This document shows positions 49,841 through 60,500 of a DNA stretch of 64,000 nucleotides, piece by piece (position 1 is the stretch's first letter; each line of letters starts with the position of its first letter). Under the pieces are notes generated by a model. That model was not told where the DNA came from and ran no database searches. It was given only the letters and a program-made list of their open reading frames with translations. The stretch is from Alisma plantago-aquatica (Eukaryota > Streptophyta > Magnoliopsida > Alismatales > Alismataceae): contig OY856412.1 in assembly GCA_963693085.1 (NCBI GenBank), forward strand, positions 966,019,281 through 966,083,280. Reading direction: 5' to 3'. A program made the translations under genes and the position numbers.

Positions 49841-50949
49841 GCTCATCCAAGGCAGTAGTATAGGACGTGTCTTTTAGAAATTCTATAAGAAAACCAATCA
49901 CATTGCAATATTTCCTTCTCACTCCTCTTTAAAACCCACCCCCCTAAAAAAATAAGGAGAGAAAAATATAAAAGATGCTTTATAACGAAATCCTATTGGA
50001 TCCTACTAAATTTTTATAGGACCCATCCTATAGAATAAGCGTCGCCGACTCATAGGCCACAATCCATCTTACATTTAGTACACGATCACTACTAAAAAAC
50101 AGTTTATATATGATGGTTAAGCATGTCATCTTTGTCGAAAAAGATTACGTGGTTGACACCCACTCATCAAATGACTGTCATCTTTTTAGTGTCATCTATG
50201 CACTACACATGCTTTGGTAAATTACGTCACCTATTCTTGATTCCAGGTAGACATGCAAGTGAAAATAGGTGACATGTTGAACCATAATCTAATATAAAAG
50301 ATTACGTTGACGAGACCAATGGATGTATAGATAGTACCACAAGCCATATTATAAAATAAGAGCTTATGCTTATCACTACCACTTATTCCATAGAATATGA
50401 TCGGGGATACCATCACTGGGATATGGTGATATACAAATACGTCAACATGTCTCAAAATGAGTTATTAACTTTTGATTTGAATTAGCATGCACCATTCATT
50501 TTTATCCACAATGCATGATCCAAACTATCCATAGAACAAGTATTTTCTCAATGTTAACATTATTGATTTGAAAACAACACATTTACAATGGAAAGGACAT
50601 AAAACCTTTCCCCAAACAAGTTACAAAGACTCATCAAAGCACTTCCTGCGTGCATTATGTAACAGATAAGTTCGATTAATAAAAAATCTGCTCCCTTGTT
50701 GACTGTTACTCGCCAGGTTAAATGATGGACATGAAACCGTCATATTCCAACAACTTACAATTTTCTAAGATTTAGTTTCAAGTATTTCATAAGGATATCA
50801 TTGTAGTAGCTTTCATCTGAAACACTGATTACAAAGGAAGTCGCATTAGCAATTTTTATTCTATAAAATACATATATAGGATGAGAATTTTAAGACGATT
50901 GCATATAAAATACAATAGAACATCTTTTAGCTGGTAAATAATAAGAAGA
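49841..50949. repeat. Tandem duplication, copy 1
   Basis: This 1.1-kb stretch is nearly identical to 54,628-55,734 in direct orientation (a few substitutions and a 3-bp difference near 50,305). It comprises about 246 bp of copia LTR-like flank and the first 863 bp of CACTA-A. The repeat offset is about 4,787 bp, so copy 1 and everything up to 54,627 is one unit of a tandem duplication. Confidence 0.92.
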
Positions 50950-51769
50950 TAACAATGTTCATGTGCTTCATATTACGAGTTTTTCTCTAAAAAATAATTT
51001 GTACAGAAAGCTGCAAGACGAGTTCTTTGTTAGATGAATTGTCGATAAATCTTTACAAGGAGAAACATTTCAGAAACATAGTGAAATTACAACAACATGT
51101 AGGGAATTATATTTATATTGTTATTGCATAAAAGAGAAAAATAGAGAACTAACCTTACTTAAAAAAGAAGTCATGTACTCCAAGTTTTAAGATTGAAACG
51201 TCTTGTCCCAAGTCATTTCATTTTTGAGTTAAACCATCTGGATGCCTGTTGCGATGATCACAAATCATGTTGGTCAATAAATAAACAATACATACTAGAT
51301 CATTAATTGAAAGAACACATGAGATGATTTTTCTCAAAAGCAAGCCATACTGACTGCCGGAAAACCTTAAAAGTCTACACCACATTTTGTGTCTCCTTTC
51401 ATAACAAGAAATAAATTCTCCCATCTGATCACTTATAAAAAGATTGAAATAGGCATCAAGACAATACCACCGAATAGAGAATTAGTAAGAATGGGTCATT
51501 ATAAAAGAACATCAATTTCAACAAAAAGATGTTTCCTTTTATTTTTCTTTCCTAAGGAAAGCAAGTCTGTTATTAACTACTAAAAATGTTACATGATGTA
51601 GCCATCAAATCAACAAAACCTATGGGCAAGGATTAAGTATCAAATGAAAGTAGATATTGAGAGAAAACTATTCAAAGAGTCATTCATGAGGGAAGACATC
51701 ATAATATCATGTGTCATAATAATTGATTGAAAGAGGGGTTTGTCACAATGCCTACCTCTTACAGTCATA

Positions 51770-53205
51770 TACCACATATCATCTCACAACAAGTCCTTTG
51801 ACATGCATTTTTGAGGATCTTGGGCCCATATCATGATAGTGTCCTCTCATAGAAAGTCCTTAAAACTGTATTTGTGAGTATCCATGCCCATATCATGAGA
51901 ATCCTCTCAGGATAGTCCCCCAAAATGCATGTTCTAGGAGCTACGACCCATACCATGACAATGTCCTCTCAGACAAGTCCATTAAAATGCTTCGAGGAGG
52001 GGCTAGGGCCTATTTCATGACATTGTCTTCTCACAAAAAATTCCTTGAGATGTGTATGTATGTATTGTCCTCTTAACTATTCATAAATGGATATGTATGA
52101 GTTTGGGGACAATTGAAGCTTGGTTGATTGGGTGCTTATGGCAGCTACCTCTCATTTGTAGGAATTGTTGCTGGGGTGGGAGGTCTATGTAAGATGTTTC
52201 CAAGGAGAAATTTGCATTTGGGGACAATTGAAGCTTGGTTGATTGGGTGCTTATCGCAGCTATCTCCCATTTGTAGGAATCGTTGCTGGGGGTGGGAGGT
52301 CTATGTAAGATGTTTCCAAGGAGAAATTTTCCTCATAAGACAAAGGCCCATTGGCCTTAGAATGATCACCAAAGAGATATGTATGAGTTTGGTGACTAAT
52401 TTCATGCCAATATCCCTTTATGGATCACTTAGAATGACTCTCAACGAAATTTTCTCTCACACATCTCCTTTACAAGTTGTAAAATAAATGTACTGATATA
52501 TCCCCATGAAAATGCATTTGGGAGGATCCATGAACCATACCATGACAATGTTCACTCACAACAAGTTCCTTGAAATGCATCTTTGAGTACTTGTGGCCCA
52601 TATCTTGATAGTGTCCTCTCACAACAAGTTCCTAAAAATACATTTGTGAGGAGATTGGGCCCATATCATGAGAATGTCCACTCATACAAATCTCCCAAAA
52701 TATATTAGTGAGGAGCCATGGTCCATATCCTGACAATGTATATCTGTAGAAAGTCTATGAAAATGCTTCTGGGTGGAGCTAGGGGCATATCATCAGAGTG
52801 TCCTCTCATAGCAAGTCCTTGAAAATACTTAGATTTGAGACATGTATATATGTATTGTCCTCTTAACTATTCACAAAAGAGACATGTATGTGTTTGGAGA
52901 TAATGGGAGCAAGGTCGTTTGAGTACTTTCAATAGCCACCACTCTTTTGCAACAATTGTTGTTGTTGGTGGGTGGTCTACGCAAGCCGCTGTCAAGGAGA
53001 AATTTGCCTCACAAGACAAATGCCCATTAGCCTTAGAATGTTCACAAAAGAGACATATATGAGTTTGGGAGAAGATCTTTATGCCAATATCACTCTATGA
53101 TTGACCCTTCAAATTACTTAGAAAGACCATCAACAACAATTTCTCTCACATATCTTCCTTTATGAATTGTCAATAAATGTATTGATATATCCCCATGAAG
53201 CGGCA
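51770..53205. repeat. Higher-order tandem repeats in CACTA-A
   Basis: Degenerate units of about 70 bp, around CCCATATCATGA-AGTGTCCTCTCA-AAGTCC, occur in runs at about 51,770-52,050 and 52,500-52,840. Each run is followed by a common segment beginning GTATTGTCCTCTTAACTATT (52,065 and 52,854) and ending TATTGATATATCCCCATGAA or similar (52,490 and 53,180). The interior therefore consists of two copies of a larger block. The first block also has a direct 115-bp duplication at 52,102-52,331. Confidence 0.85.
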
Positions 53206-53269
53206 TTGAGAATATTGTTGATGCTTATTATTGGTTGGGAGATGCTCAATGACTAACATGTCTATCATC

Positions 53270-53655
53270 TGAAGTTTAAGTGACAAGTACATGTGTCACC
53301 TAAAAGTTTGGTGACATGCATGTGTGTCACCTAAATATATACCCCCTTATAGATCACATGTGACTCATATACATGTCACCTATATGGCAAACCCCCATTA
53401 GAACATATGTGATTCAAATGTATGTCACCTATTCAGTGTAACCCTTTCATGTATGATAAAATGTATGTCATCTATATTATGTAGGATTATACAGATTATA
53501 GATGATTTACATATATGTCACCTAAAGTATGTAACCTTTTCAAAATGCTAAAATGTATGTCATCTATTTCACACAAGTTTATACAGATTATTAGTGATGT
53601 ACAAGCATGCCACCTAAACTTTGTAACCTTTTACATAACTGTCACCTATACTATA
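53270..53655. repeat. CACTA-A right subterminal repeats
   Basis: Short repeats around ATGTATGTCACCTA recur about every 30-60 bp up to the right end, the usual place for transposase-binding repeats. The left end has related TGTCATCT motifs at 50,120-50,210. Confidence 0.8.
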
Positions 53656-53668
53656 TTTTTTAGTAGTG

Positions 53669-54627
53669 GATACAATCCATAGGCATCGACATTCAGTAAC
53701 ACCTGAATGTGCTATCTTATACCCCTCAAGCTGAGCCGATGGATAAGAATACACCCAAATTAAGACAATCTTAGGAAGTGCCTTTGTAAAAGTGTTAGCT
53801 ATTCTATCAGTAGAACAACGATGTAACATGATGAGATGACCAAGATCTATCTTCTCATAAACGCAATGGAAATATAAAACTTGATGTGTTTTGTGTGAGT
53901 GTGGAACACATGATATGAACAAATGAAGAGCACCAAAGTTGTTAAGGTTGTAAAGTGGCTGTAGTGTCAGTAAAGATGCAATGCAAGTTAACTCTAATGC
54001 AATAGTAGATGGAGCACGATGCTCAACTTATACAGATGTTTTTCCCATATCAGTATGCTCTTTAAAAGAACCATGATATGTAGCTAGAATCAAGAAAAGA
54101 GAAATAAATACCCTAGTAAGTTGTCACATGATGGGGCTTTTAACTAGATTTATATTCTCTATTACCTATGGTTGTTTCAAATATGTTACGACAAATCCTA
54201 ATCACCCATCTATCCCAAAAACCCACCCCTTAAAAAACCAATGTATCAATTTTACGACTAGGTTTAATCAAAATAGGTTTGTAACATGGAAACCGGAACA
54301 GGGAATCAACACCTCTTTTAACTTAGACATCATTAGTATACACAAACACTTGTGAGGAACAATGATACAAATGGTAGAATCCTAAATGTAGTAGTCCATT
54401 CAAATAACATAGGGCATGTTTGACAATATTGTAAACTCCAACAGATGAACTGCCCATAGAATGGCAAGCCAAAATCACATCATAAGTGAGATCCCTCTTA
54501 GGCATAATCATATATTAGAGATTGCCTACTAGCTTTCAATAAAAAATTGGATTTGAGATGGTTTAAATTCCTGATTAAAAAAATGGAGTAGGAGCATTCA
54601 TCACTCTACAATCAAGAAGGTGATTGA
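53669..54627 (-). pseudogene. Copia remnant 4, RNase H and LTR start
   Basis: Minus-strand reading gives CSTDRIANTFTKALPKIVLI near 53,745-53,825, the copia Pol terminus (xPTDxxLADxFTKALP). Upstream, LTYDVILACHSMGSSSVGVY and HALCYLNGLLHLGFYH near 54,390-54,500 are a decayed TRPDIxxxVxxxxQ...LRYLKGTLxxGL segment. The polypurine-type AGCTTGAGGGGTATAAG (complement, near 53,715-53,735) marks the start of the 3' LTR. That LTR continues to CACTA-A and, beyond it, to about 49,841. The rest of the element is deleted. Confidence 0.78.
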
Positions 54628-55734
54628 GCTCATCCAAGGCAGTAGTATAGGACGTGTCTTTTAGAAATTCTATAAGAAAACCAATCACATTGCAATATTT
54701 CCTTCTCACTCCTCTTTAAAACCCACCCCCCTAAAAAAATAAGGAGAGAAAAATATAAAAGATGCTTTATAATGAAATCCTATTGGATCCTACTAAATTT
54801 CTATAGGACCCATCCTATAGAATAAACGTCGCCGACTCATAGGCCACAATCCATCTTACATTTAGTACATGATCACTACTAAAAAACAGTTTATATATGA
54901 TGGTTAAGCATGTCATCTTTGTCGAAAAAGATTACGTGGTTGACACCCACTCATCAAATGACTGTCATCTTTTTAGTGTGATCTATGCACTACGTAGGCT
55001 TTGGTAAATTATGTCACCTATTCTTGATTCCAGGTAGACATGCAAGTGACAATAGGTGACATGTTGAACCATAATCTAATATAAAAGATTACGTTGACAA
55101 CCAATGGATGTATAGATAGTACCACAAGCCATATTATAAAATCAGAGCTTATGCTTATCACCACTACTTATTCCATAGAATATGATCGGGGATACCATCA
55201 TTGAGATATGGTGATATATAAATACGTCAACATGTCTCAAAATGAGTTATTAACTTTTGATTTGAATTAGCATGCACCATTTATTTTTATCCACAATGCA
55301 TGATCCAAACTATCCATAGAACACGTATTTTCTCAATGTTAACTTTATTGATTTGAAAACAAAACATTTACAATGGAAAGGACATAAAACCTTTCCCCAA
55401 ATAAGTTACAAAGACCCATCAAAGCACTTCCTGCGTGCATTATGTAACAGATAAGTTTGATTAATAAAAAATCTGTTCCCTTGTTGACTGTTACTCGCCA
55501 GGTTAAATGATGGACATGAAACCGTCATATTCCAACAACTTACAATTTTCTAAGATTTAGTTTCAAGTGTTTCATAAGGATATCATTGTAGTAGCTTTCA
55601 TCTGAAACACTGATTACAAAGGAAGTTGCATTAGCAATTTTTATTCTATAAAATACATATATAGGATGAGAATTTTAAGATGATTGCATATAAAATACAG
55701 TAGAACATCTTTTAGCTGGAAAATAATAAGAAGA
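54628..55734. repeat. Tandem duplication, copy 2, cut by CACTA-B
   Basis: This is a near-identical copy of 49,841-50,949, including the CACTA-A left end at about 54,874. The match stops exactly at AAGA|CACTAG (55,734/55,735), where copy 1 reads AAGATAACAATG, so CACTA-B inserted into the second copy. Confidence 0.92.
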
Positions 55735-55769
55735 CACTAGTATAGAAATGGGTTATAACGTCCCTACGT

Positions 55770-56910
55770 GTAGGGTCGGTTTTACCAAATAACCGACCTT
55801 ATATGTCTAAAAAAAATGTGGGCACCACTTAAGACCTCTTGGGTCGGTTTTCTTAAAAAACCCGACCTTGTAGTGTATCTCTATATGGTCGGTTTTCCAA
55901 ATAACCGACCTTATATGTCTATAAAAAATGCGGGCACCACTTAAGACCTCTCGGGTCGCTTTTCTTAAAATAACCGACCTTGTAGTGCATCTCTATAGGG
56001 CCGGTTTTTATAAAATAAGCGACCTTATAGACAATTGATTTAGAAATTCATTTACAAGTTTCCCGCGGAAAAAATTTTGCTTGATTTTTGGCTTCGCGCC
56101 TCGATCTATAGGGTCGGTTTTTCCTTATAACCGACCCTAAAGGGCTCCTCGGTCGACAAATACGTTGATCGAATAAGAGATGGATTTCACATATACAAAT
56201 ACCTTTAGGGTCGGTTTTATCCTTATAACCAACCCTAAAGTCCTCTTCGGTTCTGCACCTCTAAGGTCAGTTTTTTCTTTAAAACTGACCCTAAAGGATC
56301 CTCGGTCGACAAATTTGTCGACCGATAACAATTCTGGATCCAGTTTACTTCACGCATGTATAAGCACCTCTAGCGTTGGATTTGTACTTATAACCGACCT
56401 TAGAGCTTTTCTCGGTCGATAAATTGAACGACCGATAAGGAGTCAGATTTCAAGTGTATAAGCAACTTTTAGGGTCGGTTTTTTTGTTTATAACCGACCT
56501 TAGAAGTCTATTCGGTCGACAATATTGTCGACCGAATTGGACTTTAGGGTCGGTTATAAGCAAAAAACCGACCCTAAAGGTACTTATACGAACAAAATCT
56601 GGCTGTTTCTCGGTCGACGAATTTGTCGACCGAGAGAGAGCCAGATTCGTTCGTATAAGCTCCTGTAGCGTCGGTTTTCCTTTATAACCGACCCTAGAGG
56701 ATTTTTCGGTCGACAATATTGTCGACCGAGATAAACTTAGGATCTAGTTTAGTATTTCACACATGAATAAGTACCTCTAGGGTCGATTTTAAGGAAAAAA
56801 CTGACCCTAGAGGTACTTATACGAAGGAAATCTGGCTCTTTGTCAGTCGAGGAATTATTCGACCGAGACAAAATCGGTCGACAAATTGTTCGACCGAGGC
56901 CAACCCTGTG
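55770..56910. repeat. CACTA-B left hairpin-module array
   Basis: Imperfect modules alternate two inverted structures. One is a stem AGGGTCGGTTTT...AACCGACC(C/T)TA with a loop of a few bases. The other is a palindrome of the form GGTCGACAAATTTGTCGACC, sometimes with AATATT at its centre. Between them lie copies of a linker resembling TTCACGCATGTATAAGCACC. At least twelve GTCGG/CCGAC stems and about eight GGTCGAC palindromes were counted by eye. Such subterminal repeats are normally transposase-binding sites. Confidence 0.93.
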
Positions 56911-56997
56911 AACCTCTATTTGCTTGAATTAAAAAGGAAATATTCTGATTAAAATATAAATCGTAACGGCTAGAAAATCGACCGTCGTAACGGCAGA

Positions 56998-57265
56998 CGA
57001 CCGTTGCGGGCATCGGTCGACAAATTTTCGACTGAAATGGCTAGAAAATCGACCGTCGTAACGGCTAAGTTCGATCGACCGTTGGCCGACCGGGAGACGA
57101 CCGTTGCGGGCGTCGGTCGACAAATTGTCGACCAAAATGGCTAGAAAATCGACCGTCATAATGGCTAGAAAATCGACCATCGTAACGGCTAGTTCGATCG
57201 ACCGTTGGCCGACCGGGAGACGACCGTTGCGGGCGTCGGTCGACAAATTGTCGACTGAAATGGGC
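56998..57265. repeat. 100-bp tandem repeat upstream of the passenger gene
   Basis: Three copies begin CGACCGTTGCGGGC at 56,998, 57,098 and 57,221. Each carries GTCGGTCGACAAATT, GGCTAGAAAATCGACC and GATCGACCGTTGGCCGACC; the second has a 23-bp internal duplication and the third is truncated. The array ends 10 bp before the TATA box, so it is well placed to influence transcription of the downstream gene. Confidence 0.92.
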
Positions 57266-57274
57266 TCTGTTTTG

Positions 57275-57284
57275 CTATAAATAG
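57275..57284 (+). promoter_or_regulatory. TATA box of the CACTA-B passenger gene
   Basis: CTATAAATAG is a consensus plant TATA element, 135 bp before the ATG at 57,419. A pyrimidine-rich leader (about 57,300-57,415) without upstream ATG follows, so transcription probably starts near 57,305-57,320. Confidence 0.8.
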
Positions 57285-57418
57285 CACCCAAAATGATCCA
57301 TTTCTTCACACCTTCACATTCTCACTTCTCTAGATCCTCTCTAGTGTATTCTGGTGAAAATATTTAGCTTCTCTACATCCAAGTCTTGCTTGCTACTTCT
57401 CCATTTCAAAGCAACGAG

Positions 57419-58786
57419 ATGGCTTCCTCATCAACGCGTGGAAAGAAGCAAGTTGCAGGCAGGAAAGGAAGGACGGTCCCTGATCCGCTGCCGTTCATCA
57501 ACGACGTCCCTTTCAAAGACGCAGCTGCAGGCGACTGCTACCTCAGGCTCTCCTCAAAAACTCCTCTTCCACGACGGCTAATCGACGTCATGGACTTCCA
57601 CAGCATTGTCGATTTGGAGGAACTTTTTAAGGTGCAACATTTGACTGATTTTCTGATCCCCTCCTTCCATTCCTACTCCTCCAAAGTAGTTAATGAATTC
57701 TATGCCAATTTAACCCCACATCCTGACCATGATTCCTTCTCCTCTATGGTTGGTGGGTATGGATTCCATTTTATTGAGGTGGGTATTCTTGATATGCTTG
57801 ACATAAACATAGAAGAATATAAAGATTTTGTTGATCTCACCACAGGAAATCCACTCAACAAACTCTCCCAAGATGACACTACAACTAGCCTTAGTGATGT
57901 CAAAAAAGCCATCTTTCAATCAAATATGACTTGCCATGAAGATAGGGGTACCTATTATGCCATAAATTTAAAACCTGAAGCTAGGATCATAAATCTCATT
58001 GTTGCCACCAATATCCATCCTAGAGCAAACAAATATGAAGTACCCACCTTTCGTATGTACCTTATCTATGCCATTCGCAAAGGTATTCCCATAAAATTTA
58101 TTCGTATCATCCTTAAGAATATGCTTGAGTTTTCTGGCAATCCACCTTATGCTGACTTTGTATGCCAAATCACTCAACATTTTCTTAAGAAGAATATTGA
58201 GGACGACTTAGGTTACACATGGGATAGAAAATACCAAAAGATAAGTAAAAATACGGTGGAAAAGATGGGAATCGAATTTGGCCACAAAAGGTCTAGGACT
58301 GAAGGGGAGACATCTACCCAAGACATACCTCCACCACCTCCTCCTACCAACCTACCCCATGATCCTGTTACAAACACCTTGACATACATTGCTGGATCCC
58401 AATATCACCTAAGTAGGCAATTGGATTATAATCACCATGGCATGACTTATTTAAACCAAAGGATGCAAGCTCTCTCTCCTAACCAACCTAATGAATATCT
58501 CTATTCCCTTAATCTTGGCATGATAAATCCATACAATCCTTCCTACAACTACTATCAAATTCCACCTCCACCATCTCCTGATCTCACACATACTCAGTTT
58601 TCTCCAATTCAACTTCAAGACATTGCTGCCCACTTTCACTTTGATCGTGTTCCCACCTTCTTGGAGGCTTATGCCTTAACCAAGACAGGTGTCTTGGAGT
58701 GGCAGACACTGGTCAAATATTATGGAGCTGAGCCCTTTCTTGGAAAAGATCCAGACATTGATGTAATCCTTCGGTCTTTTCAGTAA
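57419..58786 (+). CDS. Putative plant transposon protein in CACTA-B
   Basis: This intact single-exon frame encodes 455 residues. The ATG at 57,419 was chosen because it is the first ATG after the TATA box and has a good context (ACGAGATGG); upstream in-frame codons are not ATG. Residues 1-20 are basic and Ser-rich. Residues about 60-260 form a globular region with VVNEFYANL (90-98), LDINIEEYKDFVDL (127-140) and LKPEARIINLIVATNIHPR (184-202), followed by RMYLIYAIRKGIPIKFIRII (212-231). This layout matches the family of plant transposon proteins often called putative plant transposon protein, whose biochemical role is unknown. A six-proline run (about 304-309), a Pro/Tyr-rich tail and a C-terminal LRSFQ follow. 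The gene sits between two hairpin arrays and is co-oriented with TNP2. It could be an accessory DNA-binding protein or a captured gene; its intactness suggests recent selection or recent insertion. Confidence 0.85.
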   Translation: MASSSTRGKKQVAGRKGRTVPDPLPFINDVPFKDAAAGDCYLRLSSKTPLPRRLIDVMDFHSIVDLEELFKVQHLTDFLIPSFHSYSSKVVNEFYANLTPHPDHDSFSSMVGGYGFHFIEVGILDMLDINIEEYKDFVDLTTGNPLNKLSQDDTTTSLSDVKKAIFQSNMTCHEDRGTYYAINLKPEARIINLIVATNIHPRANKYEVPTFRMYLIYAIRKGIPIKFIRIILKNMLEFSGNPPYADFVCQITQHFLKKNIEDDLGYTWDRKYQKISKNTVEKMGIEFGHKRSRTEGETSTQDIPPPPPPTNLPHDPVTNTLTYIAGSQYHLSRQLDYNHHGMTYLNQRMQALSPNQPNEYLYSLNLGMINPYNPSYNYYQIPPPPSPDLTHTQFSPIQLQDIAAHFHFDRVPTFLEAYALTKTGVLEWQTLVKYYGAEPFLGKDPDIDVILRSFQ

Positions 58787-58886
58787 GATTATGAGATATC
58801 TTTGTAATGATTGTAATGGATAACTTTTTATAAAGCAAGTATGTCATGCTTCATCTTATAAAGTGTATGGGCATTAAATTGTTATG

Positions 58887-58892
58887 AATAAA
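58887..58892 (+). terminator. Polyadenylation signal of the passenger gene
   Basis: AATAAA lies 101 bp after the TAA stop at 58,786 in T-rich DNA, a normal plant 3' UTR arrangement. Confidence 0.6.
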
Positions 58893-59134
58893 AGTGTTTT
58901 CCATGGCTTCATTTGGACATATACATGTTATATAAGAATATTTTTATTTCAAATGATTGAAAAATAAATTATGACTAAATTTGACAAAGCATCACTTGAT
59001 TTTAAAATTAAATATCTCTTTAAGGGAGAACATAGCATAAAATTAAGAGGGAGAACTAAAGAGTCATACAAAATGATTATATTGGATATCATGTAAAATC
59101 TTGTACAAGTACTTAATTTAAACATTGAAACAGG

Positions 59135-59920
59135 GTTAATCTCGGTCGAAAAACTACTCGATCGAGACATCTCGGTCGACATATTTGTCGACCGAGAATG
59201 AGAGACAGATTTCCTTTCGTGCGTGTACAAGCATCTCTAGGGTCGGTTTTATCTTTAAAACCGACCCTAGAAGGTCTCTCGGTCGACAATATTGTCGACC
59301 GAAATGAGTTTTGGATCCAGTTTAGTTCACGCATTTATAAGAACCTCTAGGGTCGGTTTTTTTACTTTTAACCGACCCTAGAGCTCCCCTCGGTCGACGA
59401 ATTTGTCGACCGATATAATGTCGGTCGACAAATTTGTCGACCAAGAATGAGAGCCAGATTTCCTTTGTGCGTGTATAAGCACCTCTAGGGTCAGTTTTAA
59501 AAAAAACCGACCCTAGAGAGTCTCTCGGTCGACAATATTGTCGACCGACTTTAGTTTGGATCCATTTTATTTCACGCATGTATAAGAACCTCTAGGGTCA
59601 GTTTTTTAATTTTTTAACCGACCCTAGAGCTCCTTTCGGTCGACAAATTTGTCGACCGGAAGAAGAGCCAGATTTCCTTTCGTGCTTGTATAAGAACCTC
59701 TAGGGTCGGTTTTTTCTTTAAAACCGACCCTAAAGAGTGTCTCAGTCGACAAATTCGTCGACCGAGAAGTCTTTGTTGTTACCTCTAGGGTCGCTTTTAA
59801 CCATATAACCGACCTTGTAGGAGGCATCCTCGGTCGACAATATTTTCGACCAAGAAGCTTGTTCGGGCATCGCTTACCTGTTGGGTCGGTTGTTTGCAAC
59901 TAACCGACCCTACAGGTTTC
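59135..59920. repeat. CACTA-B second hairpin-module array
   Basis: This is a more regular version of the left array, with modules of about 110-138 bp starting near 59,238, 59,348, 59,486, 59,596 and 59,705. Each module holds GGGTCGGTTTT...AACCGACCCTAGAG, then TCGGTCGACAA(A/T)(A/T)TTGTCGACCGA-type palindromes, then a linker with GAGCCAGATTTCCTT or GGATCCA-TTTA-TTCACGCAT and TATAAG(A/C)ACCTCTA. Its internal position, 3.4-4.2 kb from the left terminus, is unusual for CACTA subterminal repeats. Confidence 0.93.
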
Positions 59921-59939
59921 GAGGGTAACAAACAGTCGG

Positions 59940-60500
59940 GGTCTCATTTCCCTCCATTCTCGCTGCCAAGACCTAGTTCTTCTTTTCTCTTTTGCCTCCA
60001 TTTTCGCACTGCCAAAGCTCATTTTCCCTCCATTCTTGCTCGGCCAAAGCTTCTCCTTACCAAAAGAGATGTCGCGCCGCCAAGGTCGTCGTCGTGTTCG
60101 AAGGGAGCTCGTCGTCAAAGCCTTGCCTCCTCTCCGTGAAACCCTTGCCGCCTCTCCGCGCCGCCAAGCCTCCTCTCCGTGAAAAGAGCTCATTGTCGCC
60201 GCCTCTCCACACTTCCACGAAGGTCGCCGCCTCTCCGGGAAGGTCGTCACATCCTCCATAAAGGTCGCCGTCATTTCCAAGTAAGGCCGCCGCCTTGTTC
60301 CCTCATTCCTGAGTTCGTTCCCGCCGCCATGGAAGCGTCCAGGTCCAATCTCGGTCGACAATTGGTCGACTGAGAGCCCAGCTGCGCGCGGCGTCCAGGT
60401 CCACTCTCGGTCGAGAATTTGTCGACCGAGGGTGGACCTGAACGCCACATGCAGGTGGGTTCTCGGTCGATGAATTGTCGACCGGGATTGGACCTGGACT
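59940..60500. repeat. GC-rich leader-like block with GGTCGAC palindromes
   Basis: CCGCCTCTCC-type repeats at 60,060-60,340 are followed by three copies of a segment pairing GGACCTGGAC/GTCCAGGTCC with a CGGTCGA-AATT-TCGACCG palindrome at about 60,350-60,372, 60,403-60,428 and 60,462-60,483. The block may be the promoter and first exon of the transposase gene; no coding function is assigned. Confidence 0.6.

Larger units (their letters stand above)
50087..53668. mobile_element. CACTA-A, non-autonomous CACTA-type transposon
   Basis: The left end CACTACTAAAAAA at 50,087 is matched by the inverted right end TTTTTTAGTAGTG at 53,668. The perfect 3-bp target duplication GAT flanks both sides (50,084-50,086 and 53,669-53,671). 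Subterminal regions carry many TGTCATCT/TGTCACCTA motifs, likely binding sites for the transposition machinery as in known CACTA elements. The interior is non-coding and built largely of tandem repeats (51,770-53,205). At 3,582 bp with no transposase it must depend on one supplied in trans. Confidence 0.93.

Noticed and set aside
56929..57309. 126-residue minus-strand frame with repeated peptides
   Set aside because: It is the 100-bp tandem repeat upstream of the passenger gene read in reverse; the periodicity belongs to the DNA repeat.
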